A stretch of DNA of 64,000 nt from Paenibacillus pinisoli (GTDB taxonomy: Bacteria; Bacillota; Bacilli; Paenibacillales; Paenibacillaceae), in assembly GCF_003605435.1 (NCBI RefSeq), contig NZ_QXQB01000003.1:310001-374000 (forward strand). Reading direction: 5' to 3'. This document shows positions 17,742-26,703 of this stretch, in pieces (position 1 is the first letter of the stretch; each line of letters opens with the position of its first letter). The notes beneath the pieces are model-generated. The model had not been told where the DNA came from. It did not search any database and was given only the letters and a program-made list of their open reading frames with translations. Position numbers and translations under genes: made by a program.

Positions 17742-18115
17742 AACGGTGCCACACACCGCTAATTGCAAAAAAAGCGCTGAGTTTCGGATATAGCGACGTA
17801 TAGCGTCGTTAGAGACTCGAAATCGCGACTTGAGATGATACAACGGTGCCACACAACGTTACACGCACCAAAAGCGCTAAATTTCGGATATAGCGACGTG
17901 TAGCGTCGTTAGAGACTCGAAATCACGATTCGAGATAATGTAACGGTGCCACACACCGTTACACGCACTAAAAGCGCTAAATTTCGGATATAGCGACGTG
18001 TAGCGTCTTTAGAGACTCGAAATTGCGACTTGAGATGATACAACGGTGCCACACAACGTTACACGCACCAATAGCGCTGAATTTCGGAATTAGCGCCGAA
18101 ACGTACAGGAGTGCC
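17742..18115 (+). repeat. Tandem array 2: 100-bp units made of two 50-bp hairpin halves
   Basis: AACGGTGCCACAC recurs at 17742, 17842, 17942 and 18042, an exact 100-bp period (3.7 copies). Each unit has two diverged 50-bp halves. Half A starts with the dyad AACGGTG-ccaca-CACCGTT and half B with AGCGACG-tgtag-CGTCGTT. About 30 bp of A-rich sequence follows each dyad (AAAAGCGCTAAATTTCGG or GAGACTCGAAATC). Half B resembles the minus strand of array 1 and half A resembles array 3. The 250 bp between helD and the array hold only promoters. Confidence 0.92.
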
Positions 18116-18170
18116 CACAATGATTGGCTAGATAGAAAACGAGTGACGTCCTCTCAAAGTCGTATTAAAC

Positions 18171-18212
18171 AAAAAAGATGGCGGTGCAGGGAACACCCTG
18201 ACACCGCCATCT
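18171..18212 (-). terminator. Terminator-like hairpin, minus strand
   Basis: An 11-bp stem (AGATGGCGGTG / CACCGCCATCT) contains an inner CAGGG/CCCTG pair. Six A's at 18171-18176 give a U tract on the minus transcript. It could end the small minus-strand ORF at 18344-18664. Confidence 0.75.
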
Positions 18213-18343
18213 CATCATTATCTCCGATCTATATTCATCAAGCGAGATGACTCATCGAGTTAACCTTCTTTTGAAGACAGCTCCATCTTTTTAGGCAAGT
18301 GGAAGGCTTGCCCAACATTTGTAATGAAACTGAAACATTAAGT

Positions 18344-18664
18344 TCATCGTCCATTAATGAAAGGGGCATATAATAAATCTCGACCCCCTTTTTTATAATA
18401 TAAACCTTTTGGCCCGCTGCCCGTTGCAGCGGGTCCCTTTTTGTTTTTAGAGAGCTTAACGCCACTACGGCGAGCGCGAGTCTTGCGGGAACCGCCCTTT
18501 CGTCTCGATACGCTCGCCGTGTTTTCACCCTGGTTCGCTTCATCTGCTTGCGCTGGCGTCTCCGTTGCCACCTCATTGGTGCTGGGCGCATACTGCCGTA
18601 TATTCCCGAATATGATCGTGCCTTCATTTTTGCATATCTGCACATTTCCGAGGCAACAGGGCAT
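18344..18664 (-). CDS. Possible small GerP-like spore protein with basic tail
   Basis: A 106-aa ORF. Its first 30 residues (MPCCLGNVQICKNEGTIIFG then NIRQYAPS) recall the start of GerPA/GerPF-type spore germination proteins, which read MPxxxGxxxxxxxxGxxxxG followed by a Pro-Ser. The rest is unlike GerP: from residue 50 it is rich in Lys, Arg, Gly and Ser. A GGAGAAGGCGG ribosome-site-like stretch lies 8 bases before the ATG. A CATACGCT box about 60 bp upstream recalls mother-cell sigma-E/K -10 sites. Against it, a good plus-strand terminator (18411-18448) lies inside the ORF, and a different frame is also open here. I regard it as uncertain. Confidence 0.35.
   Translation of the reverse strand: MPCCLGNVQICKNEGTIIFGNIRQYAPSTNEVATETPAQADEANQGENTASVSRRKGGSRKTRARRSGVKLSKNKKGPAATGSGPKGLYYKKGGRDLLYAPFINGR
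18411..18448 (+). terminator. Rho-independent terminator, plus strand
   Basis: Stem CCCGCTGC / GCAGCGGG, extended by GG...CC with one bulge, loop CCGTT, followed by CTTTTTGTTTTT. No plus-strand CDS precedes it. The nearest plus promoter is the one at 17544 that reads through array 2. Confidence 0.7.
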
Positions 18665-18786
18665 ACCATCATCCGCCTTCTCCGTTTTCTATCCTCCGTA
18701 TACGATAGCGTATGCGATTGATAGAAGGGACGAATTGGCGCTTCCAACAGGTCATTCGCCTCTTTTGCGATGGTAACAGACTTCTC

Positions 18787-19650
18787 TTATGCCGCCGTTT
18801 CTGCAGTCAGCTCAACCACCACGATCTCGGGCTGATTGAACAAGCGCAGCGGAAAGCTGCTGTTGCCCAGGCCGCGATTGACGATCATGGCGCTGTCGCC
18901 GATCTCATGCATGCCCTCCGTCCATTCAGGCCACATGCCTTGGCCCGGGGAGAATACTCCGCCTTTGAACGGAATGCGGATTTGCCCGCCATGGGCATGT
19001 CCCGTCAAGCTTAAGTCGATTCCATTCTCCGCGTATACAGGGAATAGCTCTGTTCGGTGGGATAGGAGCACCGTGAATGGATAGGAGCCGTCCGCATCCG
19101 CCAAGGCTTCGGCCAAGTGGGCGTTCATCTTGTCGGCATCGCCGTCGCCTTGGCGATTGTACGTAGGATCATCCACGCCGATCAGCCTGATGACTCCATC
19201 ACCAAGCGGAATATCCTCATGGGCATTCTTCATAATATGGATGCCAAGGGCAAGCAGGCGCTCCTCCAACTCCTCATACTCTCTGGAAGCCTGCTCATGG
19301 TTGCCCCGGACAAAATACACGGGTGCAATCTTCACCAAGCCTTCCATCAGCTTAAAGCTCGCCTCCCCGTCATAATGCACCTGATCTACAAGGTCTCCAG
19401 TAAAGACGATAACGTCGGGATCCAGCTTATCCACCTTGCGGATCAGCGGGCGCTGCTCCTTGCCGAACTCCTTGCTCTGAAGATCGGACAGCTGCACGAT
19501 ACGATACGAATCAAAGCCGTCAGGCAGCTTGGCGCTGGCGACCTTATAGGTCGTTACGACGATTGAATTGTTTTGCGCGTACAAAAAATAAATGCACAAT
19601 ACAATGGCAGCAGGCAAATAGATAAGCAACCACCTCTTTGTTCTGCTCAT
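18787..19650 (-). CDS. Metallophosphoesterase (YkuE/YaeI type)
   Basis: This is a 287-aa calcineurin-like phosphoesterase. An N-terminal transmembrane helix (LLIYLPAAIVLCIYFLYA) anchors it. All metal-binding motifs are present: SDLQ (a variant of DxH), FTGDLVD, RGNHE, LSHR and GHAHGGQ. The DxH histidine is replaced by Gln, as in part of the YkuE group. Members hydrolyse phosphoesters such as UDP-diacylglucosamine or other lipid-linked compounds, so a substrate at the membrane is likely but unproven. AGGAGGTGAAGG stands before the ATG. It is 30 bp downstream of the DUF4173 gene and probably in its operon. Confidence 0.87.
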   Translation of the reverse strand: MSRTKRWLLIYLPAAIVLCIYFLYAQNNSIVVTTYKVASAKLPDGFDSYRIVQLSDLQSKEFGKEQRPLIRKVDKLDPDVIVFTGDLVDQVHYDGEASFKLMEGLVKIAPVYFVRGNHEQASREYEELEERLLALGIHIMKNAHEDIPLGDGVIRLIGVDDPTYNRQGDGDADKMNAHLAEALADADGSYPFTVLLSHRTELFPVYAENGIDLSLTGHAHGGQIRIPFKGGVFSPGQGMWPEWTEGMHEIGDSAMIVNRGLGNSSFPLRLFNQPEIVVVELTAETAA

Positions 19651-19680
19651 CCTTCACCTCCTCATTCATTCTTTCCTGCG

Positions 19681-21195
19681 TCACGGCAATTGACGATGGT
19701 AAGACAGGTTCCACGATTGCCAATGCTTTCGTCTCTGCGCTTCTCCTTCATATCCTTGCAGAATATCCCCCAGCTGCGTATATTCCGGATATTTCTCATA
19801 TAGCTTCGCAATCGCTGGAGCGGCATCGGCGGACAACGATCCCAGATAGTACATATCGATCTTCCCTGTCTCCTCAAACCGTGCAATATTATTGACGGCA
19901 ATACGGGCGTCAATGTTCACGAAATTCATAATGACATACGAAGTGATGGCTATGGCAATATATATTTTCGCTAGCGAGAACCTTGTATACCAAATTCGGA
20001 CGAATGCCACAGCCATAAGCACGCCGAGGAAAATCATAAACCCATGGACAAGAAGGCGCAGCTCCGTATAACCGTAGATCTCCTCGTATAGCGACAGACG
20101 GCTGTAGGCCGAGATGAGCATGACAATCGTGCAGCCCATCAGCACGCTAAGCATCACTTGGCGCAGCCGCTCGAACAGGGCGCTGCCTTTGCCGATGAAA
20201 TGCAAGCCTACCAGCAAGACGCCGATATTAATGAGCGCAACAATGACCAGCTCCGTGAAGCCTCTGCGCGCATATTCTGCATATGCTGTGCCTTCCGGAA
20301 GCAAGCCTTCGGCTGCCCCGAACAAGTAAGTAAACTGGATCGCAGCAAATAGGACATACACAATGTTGACGCACACAAGCACAGTAGCCGCCGAGATCGG
20401 ATCAAACTTCTCCCGCTCCACACCGGGACGCTGCTTCGGCTCCCCGTCAGGCGTCAGCTCCGTGGCGCTCCAATCCGCAGTCTTGCGCTTCTGGAACAAC
20501 AGGCCCCACAAATAGCAGAAAACATATATCGATAAGCAGCATGTAAAAATAATTCTGCTCACAACACTGTCGATAGAGTCGCCGGCGAACAGCGTGCCAA
20601 GCCCGTTCATCCAGGACATAAAGATGCCGTCGGCCGAGGCGAGCAGCAGGATAACGACAAATAAGAGCGGAGCGGCCAGCATAAGGCCGAAGCCGACTTT
20701 GCCTGCTACCGATCTCGCTTTATTGGTATCCCTTCTGCTGTTCACCCAATCCGCCATCGTATTGAACGGCGCAGTCAAATGGGCGAAGGGCGTAACCAGC
20801 CATTGCTTGACATGCTCCAGGATGAATCGGGGGCGATGCCACGGCTGCGAGCCTCCGCGCGCAAGCAGCATCGTCTGGGCTACAATCAATATAAACAAGG
20901 CGAGCGGATTCAAAAACCGGAAGAGATCATTCGCGAATAGAACAAACGTCATGGAGAGCAGAGCGACCGGCGCGAACAGGAACCATCCCATTCTCGATTG
21001 CCCTCTCCAACGGTCGAAGCCGCCCATTCTTCCTTTCATCGCATAGAAAAACAAGACGTAGAACAACGCGACGAATATCGGTACGGACACGCCGGCCGGA
21101 CGGCTCACGAACAAATATTGTCCGAGAACCCCGAGCAGGACCGATAAAATCCACATATTGTTGTATCGCCTCTGCCATGGCGCGGGATCTCTCAT
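19681..21195 (-). CDS. DUF4173 (DUF4153-like) integral membrane protein
   Basis: This is a 504-aa protein with about 11-12 transmembrane helices and a C-terminal cytosolic or extracellular tail of 75 residues. The tail holds the family's recognisable block NIARFEETGKIDMYYLGSLS. I place it in DUF4173, whose role is unknown; several relatives lie next to sensor or regulator genes. A clear GGGAGG precedes ATG 21195. It is the first gene of a two-gene unit with the metallophosphoesterase and is divergent from the SgrR-like regulator. Confidence 0.8.
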   Translation of the reverse strand: MRDPAPWQRRYNNMWILSVLLGVLGQYLFVSRPAGVSVPIFVALFYVLFFYAMKGRMGGFDRWRGQSRMGWFLFAPVALLSMTFVLFANDLFRFLNPLALFILIVAQTMLLARGGSQPWHRPRFILEHVKQWLVTPFAHLTAPFNTMADWVNSRRDTNKARSVAGKVGFGLMLAAPLLFVVILLLASADGIFMSWMNGLGTLFAGDSIDSVVSRIIFTCCLSIYVFCYLWGLLFQKRKTADWSATELTPDGEPKQRPGVEREKFDPISAATVLVCVNIVYVLFAAIQFTYLFGAAEGLLPEGTAYAEYARRGFTELVIVALINIGVLLVGLHFIGKGSALFERLRQVMLSVLMGCTIVMLISAYSRLSLYEEIYGYTELRLLVHGFMIFLGVLMAVAFVRIWYTRFSLAKIYIAIAITSYVIMNFVNIDARIAVNNIARFEETGKIDMYYLGSLSADAAPAIAKLYEKYPEYTQLGDILQGYEGEAQRRKHWQSWNLSYHRQLP

Positions 21196-21310
21196 CGCAA
21201 ATAACCTCCCTTTGAGTTAATCTCCCTTTTATTGTAACCTATAAAATAAGAACAAAAAGTGCAACTTTCTATTGCAGAATTTCATATTTTGCGTATAGCG
21301 GAGGATCATC

Positions 21311-23110
21311 GTGAAAATTCGGAGACATTATTTCATATTAAGAGAAGCCTACCCGCAGGCGACTGACGGTATACCGCTGGAAGTGACGACAGCCGAGCTG
21401 GCCGAGAAGCTGGATTGCACGCACCGCAATATGGTTCTATTGCTGAAGCGGATGGTGCAGGAAGGCTGGGTCGACTGGTCGGCCCGGCGCGGCCGCGGCA
21501 ATCGCTCCCTGCTCACCTTCATGCAGCCGCTCGACTCCTTGCTGCTGGAAGAAGCGCAGGAGCTCGCGATGAGGGGCGACTTGCAATCCGCGCTGGAGCT
21601 GCTCCAGCCGAGAGGCGCCGCTGTGGTCGGCCGCTTCCAGCAATGGCTGTCGGGTCAATTCGGCTTCCAGACCGTTGTGGAAGGCGAGCGGCGGACCGAT
21701 ACGCTGCGCTTCCCGATGCCCGGCATCATCGACAGCCTCGACCCTGCCCGTATCCATTACATCGGCGAAGCCCATCTGGTGAACCAGCTGTTCGACGGGC
21801 TGGTCAGGATGGATGTGCGCGGCGATAGTGTGCATCCTCATCTCGCCCATGCATGGGAGACCAATAAAGCGCGTACGGAATGGACCTTCTTCCTGCGCAA
21901 AGGCATATACTTCCACCATGGCCGCGAGATGACCTCCTCGGATGTCAGATATACGCTGAACCGCCTGAATCGGCTTGCGCCGAATGGCCTTTACAGCTGG
22001 GTGTACAACGGCATTGAGCATATGGATACGCCGGATGACCTGACGATCCGCTTCCGCCTGAAGGAGCGCAATGAAGCATTCCTGTCGTTTCTTTCCACCA
22101 ACCGGGCCTCCATTGTGCCGGAAGATCTGTGCGAGCAAGTCGGCGATTCTTTCGGCCAAGCGAGCGGAGCCGTCGTCGGCACCGGCCCCTTCAGGCTGGC
22201 TGGCAGCAGCCACGGCATCTGGACGCTCGAGGTCTTCCCTTCTTACTTCCAGGAGCGTCCATTCCTCGACCGGGTAGAGGTATGGACGATGCCCTCCGGA
22301 GCAGAACGCAAGGAAGAGGACATAGAGGAGCTGCGTCAATTCCAAGTCATGCACAACGTTCGAATCGAAGGCATGGCTGGCGGCGAATGGGAGCAAGTCA
22401 GACAGTCCGGGACGACTTGCAAGTTTCTAACCATCAATGAGCTGAAGAGCGGGCTTCTTGCAAGTCCGGCCTTCCGGCAGGCGCTGGATTGCGCCATTCA
22501 TCGGAAGGAGCTGCTGAAGAAGCTGTCCGGCGATGTCCTTGAAGAGGCAGCAAGCTTCTGGTCCCGGCCAGCCAATCATGATGCCAGAGATATGGATGAC
22601 GATGATCTGCGAAGAAGATGCAGCGAGCTGCTGCATGAATGCGGTTATAAGGGCGAGACGCTGACACTGACGACCATTCCGCAATATGAGCATGATGCCG
22701 GCTTGATCGGGGAGCTTTTGGCAAGCGCAGGCATTAGGCTGCAGATCAATCTCATCGCGGCTGAGCAGTTCAAGGGACGGGACCGCATGTCTGCCGACCT
22801 GCTGCTATTCGCCATTATGCTCGACGAGCATCGCGAGCTGCGCCTCATCGACTTGTACAAAAGCATGATGCAGCATATGGACCGGCCTGCAGGAGCCATT
22901 CTGGGCGATGCGCTGCAGCGCATTCTCGCTGAGCCCGACGCGGCAGTCAGGATGAACTTGTTCATGCGGATTGAAGACGAGCTGATGGAGCGGCACTCCC
23001 TGCTGTTCCTGTACCGCAAGCATCTCAAGACCGCATTCCACCCTTCCGTCCAAGGGATCTCGTTAGAGTCGCTGGGCTGGGTCAGATTTCGAGACCTATG
23101 GTTTAGGTAA
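21311..23110 (+). CDS. SgrR-family regulator with solute-binding domain
   Basis: This is a 599-aa two-part protein. Residues 1-115 form a winged helix-turn-helix domain (VTTAELAEKLDCTHRNMVLLL, GWVDWSARRGRGNRS), as in SgrR. Residues of about 150-590 are a SBP_bac_5 peptide/solute-binding domain (DSLDPARIHYIGEAHLVNQL, WTFFLRKGIYFHHG). There is no signal peptide, so it is a cytosolic regulator that uses the binding fold as sensor. SgrR in E. coli responds to sugar phosphate stress; Paenibacillus paralogs often control a neighbouring MFS transporter. No such transporter adjoins here, so the target is unknown. GTG start with GGAGGA seven to nine bases upstream. Confidence 0.85.
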   Translation: MKIRRHYFILREAYPQATDGIPLEVTTAELAEKLDCTHRNMVLLLKRMVQEGWVDWSARRGRGNRSLLTFMQPLDSLLLEEAQELAMRGDLQSALELLQPRGAAVVGRFQQWLSGQFGFQTVVEGERRTDTLRFPMPGIIDSLDPARIHYIGEAHLVNQLFDGLVRMDVRGDSVHPHLAHAWETNKARTEWTFFLRKGIYFHHGREMTSSDVRYTLNRLNRLAPNGLYSWVYNGIEHMDTPDDLTIRFRLKERNEAFLSFLSTNRASIVPEDLCEQVGDSFGQASGAVVGTGPFRLAGSSHGIWTLEVFPSYFQERPFLDRVEVWTMPSGAERKEEDIEELRQFQVMHNVRIEGMAGGEWEQVRQSGTTCKFLTINELKSGLLASPAFRQALDCAIHRKELLKKLSGDVLEEAASFWSRPANHDARDMDDDDLRRRCSELLHECGYKGETLTLTTIPQYEHDAGLIGELLASAGIRLQINLIAAEQFKGRDRMSADLLLFAIMLDEHRELRLIDLYKSMMQHMDRPAGAILGDALQRILAEPDAAVRMNLFMRIEDELMERHSLLFLYRKHLKTAFHPSVQGISLESLGWVRFRDLWFR

Positions 23111-23193
23111 GTGCAACACGAGAGCCGGAAATTACGTATTAAGAGTAGCTCGCGCAATCGACGCGGCCGACAATAAATCAGGGGGTTATCGCC

Positions 23194-23616
23194 ATGTTTG
23201 ACTTTGGGCCCGGTCCATCATTTCCCGGCGGGGGCGGCGGATTCGATTTTATGTTTACGGTTGTGCCGATCATCATTATTATCGGGTTCGTTTTTATGTT
23301 CGGGCTGATCGTATATTCGATCATCACTCATTTCCGCAATGCCCGCGCGCCTCAAGAGAGCGCCTATGCAAAAATTGTTGCCAAGAGGATGGATGTCCAA
23401 AGCCATAGCAATCACCATCATCATCAGGAGAATCATATCGGCCACACCAGCACGTCTTCGCACACGTATTATTACATCACTCTCGAATTCGGCAACGGCT
23501 CGCGCAAAGAATTTCTGGATGTCAAAGGGTTGTATGGACTAGTCGTAGAGGGCGATGCGGGTTACGCCGCGACCAAAGGCGACTGGATCGTCGCCTTCGA
23601 ACGAAGCGCGGGGTAA
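23194..23616 (+). CDS. DUF2500 family membrane protein
   Basis: This is a 140-aa protein with a Gly/Pro-rich N-terminus, one transmembrane helix (about residues 22-48, VVPIIIIIGFVFMFGLIVYSI) and a C-terminal domain with YYITLEFGNGSRKEFLDVKG and a closing GDWIVAFER, typical of DUF2500. A His-rich stretch (NHHHHQENHIGH) in the middle could bind metal. Function is unknown. AGGGGG lies before the ATG. It follows the SgrR-like gene by 83 bp. Confidence 0.85.
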   Translation: MFDFGPGPSFPGGGGGFDFMFTVVPIIIIIGFVFMFGLIVYSIITHFRNARAPQESAYAKIVAKRMDVQSHSNHHHHQENHIGHTSTSSHTYYYITLEFGNGSRKEFLDVKGLYGLVVEGDAGYAATKGDWIVAFERSAG

Positions 23617-23631
23617 GTTCAGAAAGCGGGA

Positions 23632-24093
23632 CTATCCGATTCTCTTCTCCATGCAGAGGCTGGAGGCACAGCCGATATATTCCCCGAATGCGGGAATCTC
23701 GTAGAAGCCCAGCTTTTTATAGAAGGCAATCGCCTCAACCTGCGGAGCGCCCGTCTCCAGCCTGATAATCGAGCAGCCAAGCTCCAGCGCTTGCTGCTCC
23801 AGGTACTGGTACAGCTGACGGGCGACGCCATGCCTTCTCATCCGCGGATCTACATAGAACCGCTTCAGCTCCACAGACTCCCCGTCCAGCTGCCGCAGAC
23901 CGGCGCATCCTGCCGGCTCTCCATCTCCATAGGCCATGACGAATACCATCTCGCTTGTCTTCGGATCGTCGAAATCAACGACAAATATCTCCTCCGGCGG
24001 ATACAATCCTTCCAGATAGCGGTCCAGCTCACGGATGAGCGCCGCAAGCCCGGGATTTCCGGCCGTCACTCTCTCAATGACAAGTTTCTCCAT
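23632..24093 (-). CDS. GNAT family N-acetyltransferase
   Basis: This is a 153-aa single-domain GNAT enzyme. The acetyl-CoA motif A is DPRMRRHGVARQLYQYLEQ, with the RxxGxA pyrophosphate loop. The fold continues with IRLETGAPQVEAIAFYKKLGF and a final strand before the stop. The acceptor is unknown. The gene begins three bases after the HisJ-like stop codon, so the two are almost certainly translated from one mRNA. Confidence 0.87.
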   Translation of the reverse strand: MEKLVIERVTAGNPGLAALIRELDRYLEGLYPPEEIFVVDFDDPKTSEMVFVMAYGDGEPAGCAGLRQLDGESVELKRFYVDPRMRRHGVARQLYQYLEQQALELGCSIIRLETGAPQVEAIAFYKKLGFYEIPAFGEYIGCASSLCMEKRIG

Positions 24094-24096
24094 GCT

Positions 24097-24924
24097 CTAG
24101 CCCTCTCTCCCCGAGATCTGCTTCTCGAACCAATCCCATCCGAAGCCGACCTGTTCCGGCTTATGCGAGTCGGATCCATACACGCATGGAATGCCCAGCT
24201 TCAAGCATTCCGCCAGGAACCACTCCGGGACATAAGGCTTGCCGCAGGTTGCGACCCGCATCCCGGCCGTATTGACGTCAACGCCCACGCCGGATTTTAC
24301 AAGCAGCGGCAGCATCCCTTCCAAGCGGCTGCGAATGAGACCCTCGTCGATCTCAGGAAGCGCCTGATTGAACTTCTCGATCAGATTGATATGGCCGATC
24401 CGCTTGCGCATCGGGAATCTCGCCGCCCATTCAATCGCAGCTTCGACATGGTCATAATATTCATCGACGACCCGCTCCATGGAGCCATAATACGTCAGCA
24501 GCTGCGCCTTGAAATGCTCGGCCTTGAAATCCAGGCAGCGCATGCCGTCTCTGCCCGGCAAATAATGCACCGAATAGACGACATCTTCCAGCTCGTCCTG
24601 CCAGCTGTCCAGCATGCGCTCCGTATAGTCCAATCTTCCCGGCAAATAGTCAAATTCCAGTCCGGCTGCAACCTCAATCCTGCCTTCATAGGCTCGCTTC
24701 ATCTCTTGCACATAAGCCATATAGAGGGGAAGCTCCTCCTCCGGCATCGCAAGCTCGTCCCATATGTCATGATCGGCAATCCAGCCTTGCGGCAGCGGCG
24801 GATGCTCGCTAATGGTATAGCGCTCGAATCCTAGCTCAATCGCCCGTTCCAAGTACAGCTCCTGTGCCGCATCGCTGCCATGATAACAAAACTTCGTGTG
24901 TGTATGCCCATCCCACTTCAGCAT
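24097..24924 (-). CDS. HisJ-type PHP histidinol-phosphatase family protein
   Basis: This is a 275-aa PHP-domain phosphatase. The metal-binding motif DGHTHTKFC opens the protein; further ligands appear in ISEHPPLP (about residue 39), VYSVHYLPG and near the C-terminus YGSDSHKPEQVG. The family includes HisJ, which removes phosphate from histidinol phosphate, but no his genes adjoin and other PHP phosphatases look alike, so the assignment to histidine synthesis is tentative. AGGAGCGAGAGGC precedes the ATG. It is the first gene of a pair with the GNAT enzyme. Confidence 0.82.
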   Translation of the reverse strand: MLKWDGHTHTKFCYHGSDAAQELYLERAIELGFERYTISEHPPLPQGWIADHDIWDELAMPEEELPLYMAYVQEMKRAYEGRIEVAAGLEFDYLPGRLDYTERMLDSWQDELEDVVYSVHYLPGRDGMRCLDFKAEHFKAQLLTYYGSMERVVDEYYDHVEAAIEWAARFPMRKRIGHINLIEKFNQALPEIDEGLIRSRLEGMLPLLVKSGVGVDVNTAGMRVATCGKPYVPEWFLAECLKLGIPCVYGSDSHKPEQVGFGWDWFEKQISGREG

Positions 24925-25165
24925 GCCTCTCGCTCCTGTCCCAGCCCTTCATGCGGTTATTATTCACCAGCCTCAAGGCTTCTTTTTCAACTAGCGTATC
25001 ACGCGGCGGGCCCGGCGTAAATATCGTTCAAAAGTCATGGAAACCCCTATAATTCCCGGCAATCCGATAAATCTGCAGCAATTGGACTCGAAATAAAGGA
25101 TTTTTTTGGAGACGTGTCGAATAGGAGGAAGTTGAAGACGTATTGGAAAATCTAGGAGGAAAATC

Positions 25166-26146
25166 ATGAAGTGGATGTCAAAGCGATTCACGTTCGTGGT
25201 CATACCCGACGCGAATCAATCCGTCCAGCGCTACAGCGTATCTGGACTAACCATCGTACTCATACCCGCCCTTATCATACTGCTTGCTGTCTGTTCAGCA
25301 TTATTCATCGTATTATTCTCGGGACAGGCCGGTAATCTCAAGGAAGCGAAGCATCAGCTGTCCCTCTCCGAATCGGGTTATGAGGAGCAGCTGAAGGAAC
25401 GGGAGGATACCATCGCCGCTCTGGAAGCCGATGTAACCGCCTTGTCAGCTCAGGCGAAGCATGTCGAGACCAAAATGTCCGAGATTGCCGAGCTGGAGCT
25501 TCAGCTTAAGGAAATTGCAGGCATCCAGGAATCCGAGGTTCGAATCTCCTCTGGCGGCGTTACGGTCGAGGAAGGAGGACAAGGCGGCGAAGAGCTTCTC
25601 TTGCCTGAGGATCTGAACGATGCGCTTGCGGCGGAGACGCTCCAGGAGCTGTCCAGCATGGCCTTGCAGATGGATGAGATGAAGCCTAGCCTGGAGGCCA
25701 CGAAGGAAGCGCTTCTGAAGCACCAGCGCATATTGGAGATCACGCCAACGATATGGCCGGCCGATTCCCGCAAAATCACATCCACCTTCGGCGTGCGCCG
25801 CGATCCGTTCACGGGAAGGGCAGCCGTACATTCCGGCCTGGATCTTGGCGGCAGCCGCGGAGATCCGATCTACGCCGCAGCGGATGGTACCGTTACCTTG
25901 TCAGAGCGGACATATCCGCACGGCAACAATATATTGATCGACCACGGACGCGGCATTGAGACCCGTTATCTGCATCTGAACAAACGGCTGGTCGAGGTTG
26001 GCGACAAGGTGAAGAAAGGCGATCTCATCGGCGAGCTTGGCAATACAGGCCGAAGCACGGGACCCCATCTTCATTACGAGGTAATCGTAGGCGGCGAGCA
26101 TGTCGATCCTATGCCTTATCTACAAGAAGACAGAGAGGAAAAGTGA
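25166..26146 (+). CDS. M23 family metallopeptidase with coiled coil
   Basis: This is a 326-aa membrane-anchored peptidoglycan endopeptidase. A single transmembrane helix (about residues 25-47) is followed by a coiled coil (about 55-115, ending ELELQLKEIAGIQ) and a C-terminal LytM/M23 domain. The zinc ligands and partner residues are HSGLDLGG (HxxxD), the loop ILIDHGRGIETRYLHL and GPHLHYEV (HxH). It probably cuts cell-wall peptide bridges outside the membrane. Its stop codon overlaps the GTG triplet just before the bactofilin start. M23 peptidase/bactofilin pairs are known to act together in cell shape. Confidence 0.9.
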   Translation: MKWMSKRFTFVVIPDANQSVQRYSVSGLTIVLIPALIILLAVCSALFIVLFSGQAGNLKEAKHQLSLSESGYEEQLKEREDTIAALEADVTALSAQAKHVETKMSEIAELELQLKEIAGIQESEVRISSGGVTVEEGGQGGEELLLPEDLNDALAAETLQELSSMALQMDEMKPSLEATKEALLKHQRILEITPTIWPADSRKITSTFGVRRDPFTGRAAVHSGLDLGGSRGDPIYAAADGTVTLSERTYPHGNNILIDHGRGIETRYLHLNKRLVEVGDKVKKGDLIGELGNTGRSTGPHLHYEVIVGGEHVDPMPYLQEDREEK

Positions 26147-26148
26147 CC

Positions 26149-26556
26149 ATGTTCAAAAGCAGCAAATCGGGAAACGGAAAAATCAATCCGGATACGACGG
26201 ATACGCTGATCGGCGAAGGCACGATCTTCGAAGGCAAGATCAAATCCGAAGCCAGCATCCGCATTGAAGGCAGCATTATCGGTGACATTATGTCGAGCGG
26301 AGATGTCATTGTCGGGGAGAACGGAGTAGCCAACTCCAACATTATCGCACGGGACCTGGTCCTTGCCGGACAATTGAACGGCGACGTCGAAGCAAGAGGC
26401 AAGCTGACGATTTGCGCATCCGGCGTATTGAACGGCAACATTACCGCCCAGTCGCTTATAATCGAATCCGGCGGCGTGTTCAACGGCAGCAGCAAGATGG
26501 CGGCCAGTCCAGCCCCTGCAGCACAATCGCAGAAGGAACTGAAAGCAACCTCATAA
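26149..26556 (+). CDS. Bactofilin (polymer-forming cytoskeletal protein)
   Basis: This is a protein of about 135 residues, mostly a right-handed beta-helix of short repeats (TLIGEGTIFEGKIKSEASIR, IEGSIIGDIMSSGDVIVGE, GELTICASGVLNGNI-type turns). Such proteins polymerise without nucleotide on the inner membrane face and scaffold wall enzymes. I start at ATG 26149, about ten bases after GAGG; GTG 26143 overlaps the peptidase stop and would add two residues. Either way the two genes are translationally coupled. A U7 terminator follows, closing the operon. Confidence 0.9.
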   Translation: MFKSSKSGNGKINPDTTDTLIGEGTIFEGKIKSEASIRIEGSIIGDIMSSGDVIVGENGVANSNIIARDLVLAGQLNGDVEARGKLTICASGVLNGNITAQSLIIESGGVFNGSSKMAASPAPAAQSQKELKATS

Positions 26557-26561
26557 TTCAA

Positions 26562-26607
26562 GAACCGAAGAACAGTCGCTGCAGCGCCTCTCTTCGGTTC
26601 TTTTTTT
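26562..26607 (+). terminator. Rho-independent terminator after bactofilin
   Basis: A 10-bp stem (GAACCGAAGA / TCTTCGGTTC) around a 19-base loop is followed directly by seven T's. Confidence 0.93.
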
Positions 26608-26703
26608 CAATTTAACAAACCTTTATATCGCCTTGACATTCCGTTCACACTCATCAGGTACACTGGTCCTAATCAGACAACCTCGGGTAAGGAGGAACAA
26701 GCG

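Noticed and set aside
18238..18747. 169-codon minus-strand ORF overlapping the GerP-like ORF
   Set aside because: It is very Arg-rich in its middle and lacks a ribosome site at its first ATG. A short in-frame tail (MPLSLMDDELNVSVSLQ onward) might be a small peptide, but nothing supports it.
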